NCBI GenBank assembly: GCA_035235625.1
Contig: CP141144.1
Coordinates: forward strand, 33,788,014-33,852,013
Direction: 5' to 3'
DNA: 64,000 nucleotides
Source of the DNA: Saururus chinensis
Lineage: Eukaryota > Streptophyta > Magnoliopsida > Piperales > Saururaceae
In this document: positions 20,851 to 32,778 of the stretch, piece after piece
How the letters are laid out: every line of letters starts with the position of its first letter
Numbering within the stretch: the stretch's first letter is position 1
Notes under the pieces: generated by a model
The model's input: only the letters and a program-made list of their open reading frames with translations
Databases searched by the model: none
Told to the model about the DNA's origin: nothing
Position numbers and translations under genes: made by a program

Positions 20851-21350
20851 TTGCTAATATTGAATGAAACTTTGTAATTCCCATCCGTTTCAGTGAAAAC
20901 CAGTTTGCAATTTGTAGTTTTGTTATCAAATATGGTGCGGTCTTGACTACTATTGAATGAAGTTCTGTAATTTCCAGATCAGTGAAACCTGATATTGTAT
21001 TTAGATTTTCAGCGGGGAAACTGTGGTTTTAATTCGTCTCTCAAAAAGTTATTATAATCAATTTTCTTGGGGTAGAATGAGCTTTAACTGGCTTAATTCT
21101 CTGCTCTGCCTTGCTTTGGAAATTCCATGCCTGAAAACCAGTTCTCTACATTTGGTTTTCAAGTATGATCAGACTATTGAATGAAATTTTGTACTTCACC
21201 AATCAGTGGAAGCTTTTTGTTTCGTTCTTCAGTGAGGGAATTACTGTTTTAATTTATATCTTAAGAAGTCCTTATAATGTATTTTCCATGTGTGAAATGA
21301 TCTTTCACTGCCTTAATCTCTGCTCTGACTAGCTTTGCTTTTAATACATC
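20851..21350 (+). repeat. Diverged tandem duplication in the 3' flank of the small secreted protein gene
   Basis: Two ~215-240-bp units share, in the same order, AAAACCAGTT, TATTGAATGAA(A/G)TT(C/T)TGTA, ATCAGTG, TTTTCAG-type, TGTTTTAATT, and a final CTGCCTTAAT/CTGGCTTAAT-TCTCTGCTCTG segment (about 20897-21133 and 21134-21350). A third partial copy of the ATTGAATGAAACTTTGTAATT phrase is at 20859. AATGAAA is a possible polyadenylation-type signal that is repeated with each unit. Confidence 0.65.
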
Positions 21351-21559
21351 TATTTAGAAGCTCTAATACATCACTTGAGAAGCTGTTGATGCGATACTGT
21401 CACGTTCATGTGGAATATCTACAAATTAACAGCAAAATAGGATAAATTATTTGGTGCTTTCAGGCGTAACTTCCATGCGGCACACTACTTTACCAAGCCG
21501 TCAAGGGAGGCATCAGTGCCCTAAATTTCGTGATTTGCCAGAGTGATTGATCTCTGGTT

Positions 21560-24165
21560 CTTGCTTTCGCTCCGGAACGCATGTTTTAAAAAATGCCGAA
21601 TCCCATAACTCCTCATTTTCGCCCAAAACATTCTAAGAGGAGTGCAGATTGGTGTTGAAAGGCGATTTTGACACTTTTTTCACGAATTCACTTGTTGCCA
21701 AGGTATGAACCAAACTCAATTTTTTTTTAATTTTTAGTGAATTTTAAGTTGATTTTAATGATTTTATAATAATAGAATTGTTTAGAATAGCTAAATCTAT
21801 CTTTTTAAATTTTTAAACAATTTGAATGTTAAATCTTGAGATTTCATGAATTTTTGAATTAGGTTTCAAGTTTACCCTCCTAAATTGGGGGTTTAAAATT
21901 GAACTTATTATGGTAATAATTGGACTTAGATGTAGTTATGAACTTTTTTTTAAACATTGAAATTTATCACGTATCAAATTTTGAAGTCAATCAAACATAA
22001 AAAAAATTTAAGGATTTCATATAAATTACAAAATTTTGAATTTTCTTGCTTATTTTAATAATTTTTTAAATTCTAGGGCTTTCATACTATCTTCTATTTA
22101 GTTTCTAGTGAAGTTTAGGACTACGATTTATTCCTTTGCTAAACTTTAGATGGGGACAACAAGCAAAAGGTAGCTAGTGAGTCAGGTTTTAGGTGACCAA
22201 GGGGGATATAGTAACTTTGGAGATAGGGTTTGACCAATTTAGTGAATGTGGAGTGTTGTCCATGTGCCTGATTAGACAGACATAAAGTGGATTGAGGCTC
22301 GACCTTACAGTATTAAGTACTTTAGGTCGATCTTTACAGCGGATTAGCCTGTTTACTCCTTCCTCGTTCTTTACTGGTTTTCTAAATTCATATATGATGG
22401 AGATGGTGCTTTGATTGGAGCTGTTGTAGGCACAACTATTCATGTCACGCCTCATATTATTGCTGAAGTAATTTAGTGTGAGAGGAGACCTATACAATAT
22501 TAGAACTTTGATGGATTCTAGTTTCCATATGACAGTGATTTGACTAGTCGACTTACAAGGTTACCATGAGGCAAATAGCTCGACATCTCACTCCTAGCAC
22601 ATTTGATGATTGTTGAATATTATTTGTTGCATGTGATAACTTAGTATGACATTTGAAGCATGAAGAAGGAGAGAGTAGATAGGATAATGACCAAGATATT
22701 GTTTCTTTTATCAGACCCTTATTTGGAGTTATATTTGTCGTCTATTATCTTTGGACGCATTATGACTTACTTACATGGTCATACTCATGAGATGTCATAC
22801 TTGTATATCGTATGTTCGATATTTACTTTTTGTTAGTTTAAGAAATTAGCAGGGAGAGACTACGTTAGTTGGCATGGGACCTATTGATGCTGTTATAGTT
22901 CGATGCATGATGTCTCACACCAGAGGACATGAGGGGGTAGATCAAGAGGAGCAATAGATATCGACAAATGCACTACTACCTAAGAGGCCATTTGGTAATC
23001 AAGATAGACCTATTACTTATGCAAAGTTTCTTTCATTTCGTGAGATCATGATCAATGAGATGATGATGCAAAAACACCTGCTAGAGATGCTTGATGATTT
23101 TTATGTTGTTTTTACTTCACTTGATCATGCAATCATGGTTTGGAACTTATGTCAGTCTATTTTATGTTCTATACAATATTGAGATGTTATTTGATACTGA
23201 TGATCTTTGGTGGATATATGATGGACATGATTATTTTATTGTTTATTTATTTTCATATCTTAAAGTGATATTTTTGACTTGAATGTGCTTTCATTGAATT
23301 TTTCATTGATTATTGATTCACTTCTTGTGTATTTGTATCAAAAAAGAAGAGAAATAATTAATAAAAATTAAAGTTTTTATTGTCATACTTATTTAAACAG
23401 TGCTTTCAAATAATTTTGTTTATAAGTGTGCAATATAAGCATAGGTTTTTACAAGACCTTTTAAGAGTAATTCTAAATTTTATTAATTGAGTCTTAGTGT
23501 TGTTAAGTCATATGTACATTTGTAAGTTAATACACTAGGTTGAGAATTGTAATTTTTATTTAATTTTCAAACATGTAGTGTTTTATCACGAAATAAACAA
23601 ATGGAGAGATTGAAAGAACATATAGGCATATATATATATTGTAATTCATTAATTTTGATGATCAAATAAATATCAAAACTTCATGTATATTTTCATCATA
23701 TGAATTTGACTAGATTTAGTTGTTATCAAGTCGGATTTAAAATTAATTTGACTTATTAAAAAATAGGAGCATATGTGTTATTATCGATCGAGATTGAATA
23801 CTAAGTAGAGTGTTAAAGGTAAAAGATTAATTTTTATACACTCACATATATAATTTATTTAAATTAGTTTAGATTGAGTGAATTAAGTGAATTTGAGACT
23901 TTCATACCGAATTAGAGTAAAACAATAAATTATTGTACCATCGATTGATTGTTGAACTTTACAGATGACCAATCGATAGATCGACAACTGAATTGGCTTT
24001 TGTAAAATTAGGTCGAGAGTTTATTAATATTGATCGCAAAATTTAATGATAGATCGCTAGCAGTGTTGCACCCTGATTGAAATAGTGAATGATTGATTAT
24101 TGTGTCAAATGATCAAAAATAGTGATCTTGGTTACTTAGTTTTAGTGTTTCCAGAAGAGGCTTTA
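21560..24165 (+). mobile_element. Family-X retroelement relic, copy A (left part)
   Basis: Non-functional repeat that matches the minus strand of 57990-60118 in the same order over about 2.5 kb. Shared coding scraps include VGMGPIDAVIVRCMMSHTRG (about 22869-22928, matching a minus-strand frame at 59270-59494) and KHLLEMLDDFYV (about 23070, matching HLPEMLNGFYVF at 59039-59245). Another scrap at about 22385-22470 reads KFIYDGDGALIGAVVGTTIH. Together they resemble the gag-like 'putative plant transposon protein' domain of plant retroelements (weak, from memory of its general shape). Around 23935-24130 lie several TCGATTGAT/GATCGAT boxes. The repeat continues after 27180, being split by the solo LTR at 24166-27179. 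Confidence 0.6.
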
Positions 24166-27100
24166 TGTAACGACTAGTAATTTTGACCGTATTACTTTAT
24201 TTATCTAATTTTTTTATTCCACATAGTAAATTTAAGTGTGAAACTTGTTTAAATAAAAGTAGACGTCGAACCCATTGTAGCAGTACTAAGAATATGAAAA
24301 ATAAAAGTTGGACGAGGGAGATACGATTTTTTAAATATTTATCATAATTTATGTTAAATTTTAAATTATGGGCCCGTATACAAATCTGGGACCCACTTAT
24401 AATAAGAGTTTAATAATTAATTATGAATTTTTATTTAGTTAGTTCTTTAGCTTAAATCTAAAAGATCTACTTAATTAAAAATTAGTTTAATTAAGAAGAC
24501 GAGGACGAAGGAAATATTGATTAGGGTAATTTTCCCGGAGTTAGAGAAAATGAGGACTTGTATAAGAGAGGGGGAGATGAGGAATCAAGGGAAGGGGAGC
24601 GATATATTTTTCCAGGAGCACATAGAGGAGGATTTGGGGGGAGAAAGCTCTTATTTTGATTGTCTTCCTGACCTCATGGATTCTTCCATTCGATTTGAAA
24701 ATCGAAATGGATGGACGGAGCCAAATACCCTTGTCGATGCTCGATACTCTAGGCGAGAAAATCATCCAAATCGTGGGCCCTGTATCCATCTACATGTCCC
24801 TCATCATCGTCCATGAGCTCAAGTGCCTCGCTAGGGCCAACCGGCTCCGCCTAGAGTACTTCATGAAGTCCCACGTCTCCCACCTCCTTCGCACCAATCT
24901 CCTCGCTGAGTTCCAACGTCAGGACCACGTCTTTCTTTCCATGAAGGTCTTACTTCTTTCCCATTTTATATAGTTGGCTTCTTTGTGATTAAGTTTGTTA
25001 AAATGTTTGTACTTGTTCATGACGAGTTGCTTGGTGCCGCCAATTTATCTACTTTCATCCTTGGGAATCTGCTTTTGTGTTACTTGTTATTGGATTTTGA
25101 CATTAACTCGGCTGAAACCTATCGAAGAAATCCTTGCTTTTCCATGTTTTGTTCATATAAAAGCATCACATTGTGCTCGCTAGAGTTGCCAATGTTTGTT
25201 TTCCCAACTTTACTTCAGTTTTTTCTTTGTGTGGCTGGTATTGGTATATGCCCTTGGTCAAATTTCTAATACGTGATTTAGAAAGGATTTTATGGTTGTG
25301 TGGTAATGTAAGTATAAAGTCTAAAACGGTGATTATGGATATGCTCAATGAATTTTTAAGTGTTCATAAAAAAAAAGAAAACTTCTTAAGGGATATACAG
25401 TTTTGTCACAAAACAAATCAGAGGATCGTTTTTACCCTGCCTGTGACTAGTGGGGAAGACGACCCCTTGGACCGAATTTAATTAATTTGGTCCATTTTTT
25501 TTAAAATATAGATCTAAGTGAGTATGGCCCAGTTTACCTATGTAGAAATATTAATAAAATTCTAGAAAATTATGGAAGAACTTTAGACTCCTAATGATCG
25601 TCCCCACAAGTTTTTAGATCAACCAAAAATTTGCATAATAGTGAGAAATTACAAGTTTTCCCTCAATAGTGAATTATTTCTTGCCTACTGAACCGGCTAC
25701 GGTTCAGGGTGAAATGCAGATTAATAAAATTTGAGAATTTTACTACAGTATTATGACTTTCTTAGGAAATTATATTTAAATTTTTAGATCTAATAGTGTT
25801 ATCAATAAATTATAAATTTTTGAGAGTACTCTTATGTATGCTTTTTGGTTTAATGCTTGAATAAGTAACCCTGGTTATTGACTACCTATAACCATGCTTA
25901 GAAATCATTAACTATGATATATGAGTATTAAGAGGCTTTAAAGAATGTTATTGACTAAATGCCCGTAAAAAGAAATTAAGTTTAAGGTGTACTGAACTAA
26001 AGTGTAAACTTTTTAATGGGCATATAAGAAAAGAACTAAGGAAACAAAGATGATTTTTAGAATTCATAAACAAGGGTTAAGGGATCAAAGGCACTGGATC
26101 TTTGGGAACTAATATTAGTCTTTGTTAATTGTTACGATGAAATTATGCTTATGATTTGGATCATATATACGTGTTGAAGTAAGGCATTTAGCTATACATG
26201 TCTATTTGATGAATGCATGCATTTAACGATGAATTGTGTATACATTATGCTTGTACCATGAATAGATCAAAATGTTATAAGTTATAATTATTGTTAATCT
26301 TAGTTAGGGGTAGTGAGTTATTCATATTTATCATTTTTATGTATTTATTATTTTTATGGACATGTGAGAGGAATGCATTGCATAAATGGTAGACTCAGGT
26401 ATTAAGAACCAACTTAAGAATGAGAGGTTGATAAGAGTAGTTAAGGTCTGGGTTAAGTGCCTTAACTTTAGGATCAAGATAATAAGATTATCCAGGTGCC
26501 ATGTAGGGATGATGGTAGATCTCAGCCTTTAGCAGTTCCCTCCCAGTTTCACGGGTCATTCTGAGTGCATGAGGATGACCACCTATTGTACTTTCGTACC
26601 GGCGCAACTCACATATCACATAGTTAATTCTCTAGGTGATATAGGGAATGAGTTGTGTATGTATTACGATATATGATGCATATGGTGATTATGCAAACAT
26701 ACGACACGATGAATGATAATGTGAATGTTAAGTTGAATTATGATACATATATGATGATTAATATATCATGTTTGTATATGATAACCATGTTCTTTTTCAT
26801 AATATATGAATGCTATGTAAATAAATATGTTGAGTAATGCATTTTATGTAATATCATGATAGGGCATTCAGAACTACGTATGGATCCGATTATTTTCTAC
26901 CTTAAAGTGCTATGTAGGCAGTTGACATTAGACAATATTGATCCGATCTAAATATTAGGTTACTAATCTTCTCTTTAAGATTTTGCAGGTATTTAGTTAT
27001 CTTAATAATTCAGTTCATCGGCATGGTAATCATCTTAGCCAGAGATCATGGGAATGAACGGTCGGGTTTTCTTGAGGAATTCTATGAAGTGAGGATATTT

Positions 27101-27179
27101 TAGTATGAATTATATTTTATGTCGATACCATATTGTTATTATTGGGGAAAAAATTCCTCTGGAAAATTGGGCCATGACA
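24166..27179 (+). mobile_element. Solo LTR of a chromovirus-type element with CTTTA target duplication
   Basis: 3014 bp, beginning TGTAACGACT and ending GGGCCATGACA. It is flanked by CTTTA at 24161-24165 and CTTTA at 27180-27184, an exact 5-bp target duplication. TGTAACGAC starts and TGACA ends are typical of large plant gypsy LTRs. A segment near 26510-26600 (AGTTCCCTCCCAGTTTCACG and neighbours) also looks like LTR sequence. It interrupts family-X copy A: sequence left of 24165 and right of 27180 is continuous in the related copy at 58400-58600. It contains no polymerase, so it is a solo LTR or a non-autonomous element of similar form. It carries a gene fragment (24656-24946). Confidence 0.7.
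24656..24946 (+). pseudogene. Captured exon fragment of a THA8-like PPR protein
   Basis: Open frame whose second half reads VHELKCLARANRLRLEYFMK, then SHVSHLLRTNLLAEFQRQDH and VFLSMK, followed at once by a GT donor-like site (AAG-GTCTTA). This closely resembles the first-exon end of short P-type PPR proteins of the THYLAKOID ASSEMBLY 8 (THA8)-like family, which act in organelle RNA splicing. Its sequence is markedly richer in C (CTC, GTC and CCC codons) than the surrounding LTR. No further PPR exons follow before 27179, so the piece is a fragment. Retention of the donor and intron-like downstream sequence suggests capture at the DNA level rather than from mRNA. Family identification is from recognition of the motif order and is not certain. 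Confidence 0.55.
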
Positions 27180-29680
27180 CTTTATTCCTAATGGAAGTCA
27201 AACTCTTAATCTGACTTAAAGAGACTTATAGGCTAGTTAACTACAAAATTAAATAGAACAAAACCTAAAAATTTATAGAGAAAAAAAAAGATTTTTCTCC
27301 ATTTTTTTTCAAGAAGAGATCATCCTTGAACTTTATGCTTATGTGAATAGTTATTCTTGAAAACACACAACAAAGAGAAGAGTCTTACAAACACCAAATT
27401 AAATAGAAGTTGCAACAATATTCAAAGGAGTTGAAGAGGATGTCCACAAATTTTTTTTGTTACTGGCCTTCAATTATTCTCCTTGAGCCCTTGAAACTTT
27501 GATTTCCCATTGTTTTGTCTTTATCTTCTTAGAGCATTCAACAAGCTCCTCTTATTTTAATGATTTTGGCATTTGGGTTTTTCAATCTCTCATTAAAGAA
27601 TTTCTACAACTCCTCTTAAAAAATTTTATGTGAAATATCTTCCTTAGTTGTGGACGAGCATCATAAATTCACAATTAATCTTCTCTTCAAACTCTTTATA
27701 AATTTTCAAAAAAAATAATAAGCAAATATCTCTCAATTCTCTATTTTTTTTAGGTTTTTCTCTTTTCAATTTCATCATTTCTTATCCTTTATATAAGTTT
27801 ACAAAGTGACTTGTCACTTTGACTATATTCACTGTCAGATGTTAAAGGTATAATACACACACTTATGCACATTTATATTTTAGTAGAAACGTTCTTTAGA
27901 AGTAATTTTGCAAGTTTTAAGAAAAAATAAAAAAATCTTGAAAATTATTTATAAGGGATCGATCGCTCTTGAATACTTTGTTTAGAGAGATTCCTTGTGT
28001 GGTGCTAATTTTAGATTTTAGACCCAGGCAAAGACTGAACAATCATCTCGTCAAAAGATCGATTGATTGAGTGTTTTGTTTAAACTAAACTAGTAAACGA
28101 TCAATATCTAGTAGTTTTATTTACCTAATCTAGGATTCTCAATTAGAGTCATTTTCAACATGGGTTAACCCTAACTAACTGAAGGCTCTATAAAAGGCCT
28201 AGACTAGACAAATTTGAAGAGAAAAATTATTATTTGAAGGAAAAAATGGGGAGCGACCTTATCTTAAATTTTCCTTGAATCACCAAAGATTTTATAGAGA
28301 AATTTTTATGGGTGAGATAAATTAAAAAAAATGACACACAACTACTATTTCACACACAAGAGATTGAGTAGAATTAACATATTCTTAATCAAGGAAGATT
28401 GAAGAATACTCAAGGAGAATAAATAATAAAAAAGGAGTTTTGATTGAAAGGTAAGTAGAAGATGAAGATGGAATATGAAGAGAAAAGTTTGAGGGAAACT
28501 TAAACGCCAACAATAAAGGAAGAGGATTGAACAAAGAAAAAAGTTTCATTTGTGTCCGAGTCTCTAGAAGTTGTGGCTATTCTTAGCATCTTGTAAAAAG
28601 TTATTACTTGTTAGTTGTGCATTGATTCAACCTCAAGAAAATTTATCGTGGTTTTATATCATAGCTTGGGTTTTTCACATTAAACATCGGTGTGTGATTG
28701 TGTGCACGCTTGTGGTGATTGATTGATGGATTTTTTCTATGGCTTGATTAGAATTTTATAATAGTTTTTACTATATAAATACCCATGCATAAGAAAGATG
28801 ACATATCTTTTATTTCTTATTTGATTGCAAGTACTAGTTTTAGAAGCAATGTGCTGATCTGTGTGAGTTTAATATCTATCTACTCAACCAACGGATCACT
28901 ACCTCGCCCTTAGTTCGATTATCTAATGAAGATAAAGACTACGAGATATCGCCTCATTACACAAAATTTTCTTATATAGTGGAAACAATGAAAACTTAAT
29001 CTCTAAGCGTGTTCAAGATTAATCAATCAATAAACTATAAAATATGCAAAACCACACAAGGATTTAACATGGAAAACCCAAACTCGGGTAAAAAACCATG
29101 GTAGTCCCAACAAGGACTAGATCAATGCACTATTAGCAAACAAGACACTTACATAACAATAGTAAGCTAGTAACCTTTGTTTTGACTCTAACATAAATTC
29201 CTTTTATTTAGATAAAAAATGCTTATAGTTGTTGGCCTTCTAGTTTTTGTCTTCGTCTTTTTCTAACTTTCAACAAGCTCCTTTTGTTCTATCGACTTTT
29301 CTTCAATCTCTCATTGAAGATTTTTTGTAACTGTTTTAAATTTTGTGTGAAATCTTCTCTTAGTTGTGCACCAACATTATAAATTCGCCGTTCATATTCT
29401 CTTTAAATTCCTTTATGAATTCTCAAGGAAAATAGTATGGAAAGGTCTTTCTGTTCTACAATATTTTTTAGGTTTTTTCCTCTTCAATTTCGTCATTTTT
29501 ATCTATTATATAAGTCTTATTTGACTTTAACAAAGAAAGAAATCAAATCTAGAAATGTATCTTTAGGGTAACTAAAACTGATAGCAATAGATCGTTTCAA
29601 ACAGTAATCAATCATTTACAATTTTCTGAACACACGACTCTTAAACAATCAATTAGTCTATGAAGCAATTAGTTGTACTA
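27180..29680. mobile_element. Family-X mosaic: copy A right part and rearranged LTR-like pieces
   Basis: 27185-27440 continues copy A and matches the minus strand of about 58230-58455 (shared phrase AGTCAAACTC...GACTTAAAGA). From about 27450 to 27830 the same sequence appears in inverted sense (CAATCTCTCATTAAAGA, TAGTTGTG), forming an imperfect inverted repeat with the preceding 260 bp. 27830-28760 resembles 62880-63720 on the + strand: GATCGATTGATT boxes, a CTATAAAAGG TATA-like site near 28192, and a TGGGTTTTTCACATTAAA phrase. 28960-29520 is a further inverted piece (AACATGGAAAACCCAAACTC near 29066). No intact open frame of interest is present. Confidence 0.5.
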
Positions 29681-29685
29681 AAGTG

Positions 29686-30052
29686 TGATAGAACTTAATG
29701 CAAAAGACTTATACATACCTATAGCCATTAAAATCAACAAAGCTTGATCTTCTTCTAATTCTCTTCAAAATCGCAATAGTATTTCTGGTTTAGAATTTGG
29801 CTGAGAGTAATCTCGCTTAAGACACCGAATTAGGATGGTTAATAGTGTATTTATAACTAAACTAGGATACCAGTGTTAAGAACCCTAGAATCCTGACCGT
29901 CCATCCCCAATGGTTCAGATTTGCCACTTAAAATCACAGCTTAATGGGTATTCTGATTTAAGCCCATTACCCAAATAGTTTTAAAAGCCCAAAACAGTAT
30001 AAATTGAGACAGTTGGGCCACTTTATGTTTTATTATAAAATAAAGCCCAACA
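29686..30052 (-). repeat. 3' LTR of the minus-strand copia element
   Basis: 367 bp. Reverse complement starts TGTTGGGCTTTATTTT and ends TTAAGTTCTATCA. Its partner is at 32779-33153, and both carry the same order of phrases (GTGGCCCAACTGTCTCAATT, TTAGTTATAAATACA, GTGTCTTAAGCGAGATTACT). Confidence 0.9.
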
Positions 30053-30514
30053 TTCTCCCACTTAGCACAACTTCTCAATTGAGCTATAGAAATAATAAAA
30101 TCTCTCACTTGGCTCAATTAAACTAAATTTGTGAAAAAAAAATTCAGTTAAAAAATAACAAAGTGGGTAATGGGAAACTTTTAAATGACTTTCATATGCG
30201 CATACAATTTTTGAAAAAATAATACTACTCGAACTGTATGTGGTAACTTTATACTCTTACAAAATGTTATAATCGCATGAATCAAGGCGGTTATGTCCTC
30301 AGAGGAGAACATTCCCTTCCATGTATCACGATGCAACTAATTCATTCTGTTTGAGTGCTATATGTGGAAATATAGATTTATGAATGAAGGCATGCTCCCA
30401 CTCATTTTGCAAACATTGTCTCATACTTAAGTGCACTGAAAAATGAGACACAACAAGAAAAGAAACTGTAACTGCTATGATAAATGAATAAAGTCCAAAA
30501 GTACATAAGCAAAA

Positions 30515-31569
30515 TTAAATGCACGATGAGCTAAGAAGACCCATACGATCCACATGACTGGTAAACAGAGAAGGGGGTAAGCCCTTAGTCATTGGATCAG
30601 CAACCATAAGCTCAGTACTTATATGCTCAATAACAATTGTCCCTTCTTTAACACGATCCCGAACAACAAGATATTTGATGTCGATGTGCTTACTTTGACT
30701 TCCACTCTTGTTGTTCTTCATGAAAAACACAGTAGCACTATTATCACATAACATCTTTAACGGCCTAGAAATAGAATTTATAATAGTAAGTCCTGTGACA
30801 AAGTTCATCACCCAAGTAGCATGTGACATGCCCTCATAACAAGCAACAAACTCTGCCTCCATAGTCGACGACGTGGTAAGGGTTTGCTTAATACTTTTCC
30901 AAGAGACAGCACCACCTGCTAAAAGGAAAATATAACCCGATGTCGACTTTTTCGAGTCAACACAACCAGCAAAGTCTGCATCTGTGTATCCAACCAGTTC
31001 CAAATGATCAGAATGTCTGTATGTAAGCATGTAATCTTTCGTTCCTTGTAGATACCTCATAACCTTCTTTGCAGCTCTCCAATCATCCCTCCCTGGATTT
31101 TTTTGATATCTACCCAGCATTCCCATAGCAAAGGCAATATCAGGTCTTGTACAGACCTCCAAGTACATCATACTACCAACTGCCGATGCATAAGGAATGT
31201 CCTTCATGCTGTCCAACTCTAAAGAATTCTTTGGATACTGGAACAAGCCAAATTTGTCACCCTTTACAATATGAGCTGCACTAGGTGAGTAGTTTTTCAT
31301 GTTAAACCGTTTCAGAACTTTATTAATATAGGCCTGTTGAGACAACCTAAGGATCCTTGTGGATCTATCATGATAGATCTCAATCCCTATGATAGAGGAT
31401 GCCTCTCCTAAATCTTTCATGTCAAAGTTTTGAGAAAGAAACTGCTTAGTTTCGTGCAACATCCCTAAGTCACTGCTTGCAAGTAGAATGTCATCAACAT
31501 ACAAGACCAGAAACGTGTAACGACTCCCACTAACCTTAAGGTATATGCATTGATCAATAATGTTCTCCT
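30515..31569 (-). pseudogene. Copia reverse transcriptase C-terminal half and RNase H
   Basis: Open from the deletion junction to a TGA with no internal stop, about 351 codons. It starts inside RT palm sequence (NIIDQCIYLKVSGSRYTFLV), has the catalytic LYVDDILLASSD, then GIEIYHDRSTRILRLSQQAY, KFGLFQYPKN, the RNase H acidic site TDADFAG, WKSIKQTLTTSSTMEAEFVA, DNSAT, SKHIDIKYL and the C-terminal MTKGLPPSLF. It lacks the RT fingers with the first catalytic Asp and everything upstream, so it cannot act alone. The open frame suggests a recent origin compared with the stop-ridden plus-strand copy. Confidence 0.85.
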
Positions 31570-31570
31570 T

Positions 31571-32778
31571 ATACAGTCCTTTTAAAAAAAATGTACAAGT
31601 TGGAAGCTATAAGCCCCTAAAATAGAAAAAATATATATTAATTCTTCATGACTTCATCTGTCTCCAGATAGGGTCCTTGAATTTTGGTGTTGCTTACAAT
31701 AAGTATAACGTACACTCTCTCTCAAAATGACATATGTGGTGCACTCAACAATTTTTAAAAAAATTGAGAAACATACGATTGCAATATAATCCCCTGGCCG
31801 GCCCATAACAATAATAAAGCTTTAATCATGATAATTAAAAAACACATCCATAATTCCACATGCAATCATTATTGTAAAAAAAATTCTAGAAAAGAAAAGA
31901 AAAAAATTCTTGATTTTTTTTAATCCCGGAATAGACCAAATTGGGTCTGGAGACCCGGTTTGGGCTGGGTCGGTAGCTAACCTGCGACGCGGGTCAGTGA
32001 AAACCTGCCTGGCGCGGGTCAGAACAAACCTGCGCCAGTGTGGGTCAGTGACGACCCGCAGAAGCGGGTCAAGGCGACCCACTTCTACGGTTGTCTTCAA
32101 CCTCTCAACAGGCGGCAGAGGAGATTTTCTTCCCACTGTCATTCAACGAAACCCAATGCCATTTGAAAAGCCGGAAAACACACCACCCGACGGCAGCGAT
32201 CTCATACCTGGCGATAGAACGGAGTGCGGCGGCTAGAGCAAGTGTTCCAAAAATACGCACAGTACGATGAAAAAACACGGCAACTGTGCGAAAGGCTCGC
32301 CGGTAGCCCAAGGGGGCCGAAAAAGTTTCGCCCGACGGTGGAGGTTCCAAATCCGGTCCCGATTTAAGATGACAACAGCTGGCTACAACAGATTTGCACC
32401 AACGACATCAAAACTAGAGGTACAACGGCTCTGTGCGCAGCGGTGGCGCCGGCCAGTGCCCAAACACGGCGAGGGCGGCGCTGGCTAGCACCTAGCAGGA
32501 TCGAAGATTGGAGGCGACGGCCGGAAGCCACGGTGGCCAAAAAAATAGAAACCGACGCATAGATAAAAAAACAAATTTTTATGCTGCCGCCGGACTGTGC
32601 CCATCAACTGGCGGCAATGGCTTTGGCCGGCGCGTCTATTACGGTAGCTGCCTAGTCACAACGACAGAAAATATTGCTACAGTTAACAACAAAATACAAC
32701 GACCGTGAACAAAAAAAAATTCTATCGGTCATACAATTTTTGTTCGGTGTAATAAAATAAACCTGCCTTGATACCAAT
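31571..32778 (-). other. Copia untranslated leader, GC-rich
   Basis: Reverse complement begins at the primer site and contains a GC-rich block matching 34470-35250 of the plus-strand copy (GGCACTGCCGGCGCCACCGC-like phrases), then a run of GCGGGTC/GACCCGC motifs in both orientations (31981-32092), then AT-rich sequence shared with 35260-35618. Open frames here on both strands are short and unrelated to known proteins. Confidence 0.7.

Noticed and set aside
20402..20929. Antisense 175-codon frame over the small secreted protein gene
   Set aside because: GC-rich shadow frame without a domain; the sense frame has a signal peptide and a conserved-looking Cys tail.
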